A stretch of 6,604 nucleotides of DNA from Chthoniobacterales bacterium (GTDB lineage: Bacteria; Verrucomicrobiota; Verrucomicrobiia; Chthoniobacterales; UBA10450): positions 1 to 6,604 of the forward strand of contig JACCZO010000171.1 in assembly GCA_013695925.1 (NCBI GenBank), in the 5' to 3' direction. This document shows positions 4,839 to 6,604 of the stretch, one piece after another (position 1 is the first letter of the stretch; the number at the start of each line of letters is the position of its first letter). The translations under genes were made by a program, and so were the position numbers. A model generated the notes under the pieces. That model was not told where the DNA came from. It worked only from the letters and a program-made list of their open reading frames with translations, and searched no databases.

Positions 4839-6604
4839 ATGCTTACTGACCTCCGCTACGCCCTCCGCCAACTCCTCAGGAAGCCCGGCTTCACCATCGT
4901 CGCCGTTTTGATTCTGGCGCTCGGCATCGGCGCGAACAGCGCCATCTTCGGCCTCGTTCAGAGGCTGCTCTTCCAGGCGCCGGGCTACGCGCGGCCCGCC
5001 GAGATCGTGCAGCTTTTCTCGCAGGACAAAAAGGACCCGCAAGCTTTCCGCTCGTTTTCGTATCCGACATTCCGCGACATCCGCGAGCAGAGCGCTGTCT
5101 TCACTGACGTGATGGCTTACACGCTCTCGATGGTCGGGATCGGCGAGAAGAGCGACACGCGCCGGGTTTACGCGAGCGTGGTCAGCTCGAACTACTTCTC
5201 CGTTCTCGGGGTCGCGCCCGTGCAAGGGCGGGCCTTCTTGCCCGAGGAAGAAACGCCGGGACGGAATGCGCCCGTCGCGATCGTGAGCCACGGTTACTGG
5301 AAACGGAATGGGAGCCATCCGGCGCTGCTCGGCTCGGAGATGGTGATCAACGGCCGGCGCTGCTCGATTGTCGGGATCATGCCGGAGGGATTTACCGGCA
5401 CGATGCACATCTTCGGATCCGAAGTCTGGCTGCCGCTCAGCGCACATGACCTTGTGGCAAATCAGTTCCACTCTGACGGCAGCAACTCGTTAGGCGAGCG
5501 CGCCGGCAGGCACCTGATGCTGGTGGGCCGCCTGAAACCGGGCGTTACACCGGCCGCGGCGACACCGGCGCTCACCCAGCTCGCCGCCAACCTCGAACAG
5601 GCGTTTCCAGCCGAGCAAAAGGACCAGTCGTTTATCGCCGGTCCACTGCCGCGATTCGATACCAGTGCCCGCCCTTCTGATGACGATGCGGCGTTGGCGA
5701 CGTTCGGTACGTTACTCATCGGAATGGCGGCCGTGGTGCTCGTGGTCGCCTGTCTAAACCTTGCCGCGATGCTGCTCGCACGCGGCGCCGCTCGCCGGAA
5801 AGAGATCGCGATTCGCATGGCGGTGGGCGCGAGCCGTGCCCGCATCATCCGCCAGCTCATGACGGAAGGGCTGCTGCTGGCGATGCTCGGTGGGGCCGCG
5901 GGCATGCTGCTCGGGATGTGGTCCTCCGACCTGTTAATTGCGTCGCTCGGGCCCATGTTGCCGTTCGATATTGCTTGGAAAACTGGGCCTGACTTTTCCA
6001 CTCTTGCCGCCACTTTCGGCTTCTGTCTTCTGGCGACCTTCGCCTTCGCCTTCGGCCCGGCGGTGAAGCTCTCGCGCGCTGCCTCGCTCGGGCACCTGAA
6101 GGATAACGCCGGAGAAGACGTGGTCCTTCGCCGCTGGAGATTTTTGCCCCGCAACCCGCTGGTGGCAGTGCAGATCGCTTGTTCGCTCGCGCTGCTTACG
6201 GCGGCGTTTCTGTTCATCCGCGGCGCGGGCAAAGCGGGCTCGATCGAAACCGGCTTGCAACTGGGCGACAGTTTTCTCGTCGAACTAGACACGAGCTTGT
6301 CCGGCTATGACCGACCGCGCGCGCGGCAACTCTATAGCGCGCTCGAGCAGCGGCTGGCGGTCCTCCCCGGCGTCGAGCGGGCGAGCATCTCCGCCACGGT
6401 ACCCTTCGGCATGGTCAAACTGCCGAAGAGAGTGCAGCGCGCGGGCGCTGCGCCAGCGCCAGACGCAAACGGAGCCGATGCGCAAAGCCTGCGCGTCCTT
6501 TTCAACAGCATAGGCGCTGACTATCTCGCGACCGCCGGTCTTCCGCTCCTGCGCGGCCGCGGTTTCACGGCAGCCGAGGCGACGCAAGCGGCTGGTCCGC
6601 CTGT
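4839..6604 (+). CDS. ABC transporter permease, duplicated FtsX/MacB-type (ADOP family), permease 2, 3' end outside window
   Basis: The frame from the ATG at 4839 is open for 588 codons to the window edge, so about 200 C-terminal residues of a typical family member are missing from view. The N-terminus MLTDLRYALRQLLRKPGF closely parallels permease 1. Membrane segments are seen at about 18-42, 286-311, 341-361 and 388-408 in half one, and at about 438-460 opening half two. The first periplasmic domain spans about 45-285. The ATPase-contact stretch is KEIAIRMAVGASRARIIR (321-338), and the second periplasmic domain has begun (VLPGVERASIS near 508-518). There is no ATPase domain. No Shine-Dalgarno is obvious; the GGAG of the repeat tail (4805-4808) is 30 nt upstream. 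The sequence differs widely from permease 1 outside the conserved parts, so the pair is an old duplication or two separately acquired paralogues. It may form a heteromer with permease 1 or handle another substrate; the sequence does not decide. Confidence 0.93.
   Translation, partial: MLTDLRYALRQLLRKPGFTIVAVLILALGIGANSAIFGLVQRLLFQAPGYARPAEIVQLFSQDKKDPQAFRSFSYPTFRDIREQSAVFTDVMAYTLSMVGIGEKSDTRRVYASVVSSNYFSVLGVAPVQGRAFLPEEETPGRNAPVAIVSHGYWKRNGSHPALLGSEMVINGRRCSIVGIMPEGFTGTMHIFGSEVWLPLSAHDLVANQFHSDGSNSLGERAGRHLMLVGRLKPGVTPAAATPALTQLAANLEQAFPAEQKDQSFIAGPLPRFDTSARPSDDDAALATFGTLLIGMAAVVLVVACLNLAAMLLARGAARRKEIAIRMAVGASRARIIRQLMTEGLLLAMLGGAAGMLLGMWSSDLLIASLGPMLPFDIAWKTGPDFSTLAATFGFCLLATFAFAFGPAVKLSRAASLGHLKDNAGEDVVLRRWRFLPRNPLVAVQIACSLALLTAAFLFIRGAGKAGSIETGLQLGDSFLVELDTSLSGYDRPRARQLYSALEQRLAVLPGVERASISATVPFGMVKLPKRVQRAGAAPAPDANGADAQSLRVLFNSIGADYLATAGLPLLRGRGFTAAEATQAAGPP

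Noticed and set aside
4574..4849. + strand frame spanning the end of permease 1 and repeat copy C
   Set aside because: It is out of frame with permease 1 and mostly translated repeat.
4641..6292. Two minus-strand open frames of 276 codons each opposite permease 2
   Set aside because: They are antisense to a well-supported permease frame, the products resemble no family, and such frames are usual in GC-rich DNA.

Overview
The window is a GC-rich, one-directional (+ strand) gene cluster. It encodes a MacB/LolD-type ABC export system with a periplasmic or surface beta-solenoid protein. In order it holds a stand-alone ABC ATPase (102-779), a secreted DUF4097-type repeat protein (984-1994), a complete 814-residue duplicated FtsX/MacB-type permease (2206-4650), and a second permease of the same family (4839 onward) that runs off the right edge after 588 codons. 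The permeases match the 'acidobacterial duplicated orphan permease' (ADOP) architecture, which is common in soil Acidobacteriota and Verrucomicrobiota. The window has no rRNA or marker gene, so the phylum is an inference: a soil bacterium of one of these two phyla.

The likely working model is that the ATPase energises one or both permeases in the inner membrane. Their large periplasmic loops would drive mechanotransmission-type export or substrate release, and the DUF4097 protein would act outside the cytoplasm. The substrate cannot be read from the sequence.

The gaps between genes are the most unusual part. All four junctions (before the ATPase, ATPase/DUF4097, DUF4097/permease 1, permease 1/permease 2) carry a copy of the same GC-rich palindromic element. 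In its best copies it has two inverted arms. Each arm is a small hairpin with a 3-nt loop and a GGGGAGC/GCTCCCC foot, and the arms enclose two further hairpins and a conserved GAACTTTT-type spacer. This resembles a REP/BIME-type non-autonomous element. One copy seems to supply the ribosome binding site of the ATPase gene. The third junction also holds the decayed 3' end of another permease gene, so the cluster once had at least one more permease.

A short motif, YGTTAGGC (complement GCCTAACR), occurs eight times on both strands, far more than base composition suggests. Inside genes it always brings in a rare leucine codon (TTA or CTA). No tRNA, rRNA, CRISPR array, transposase or complete insertion sequence was seen.
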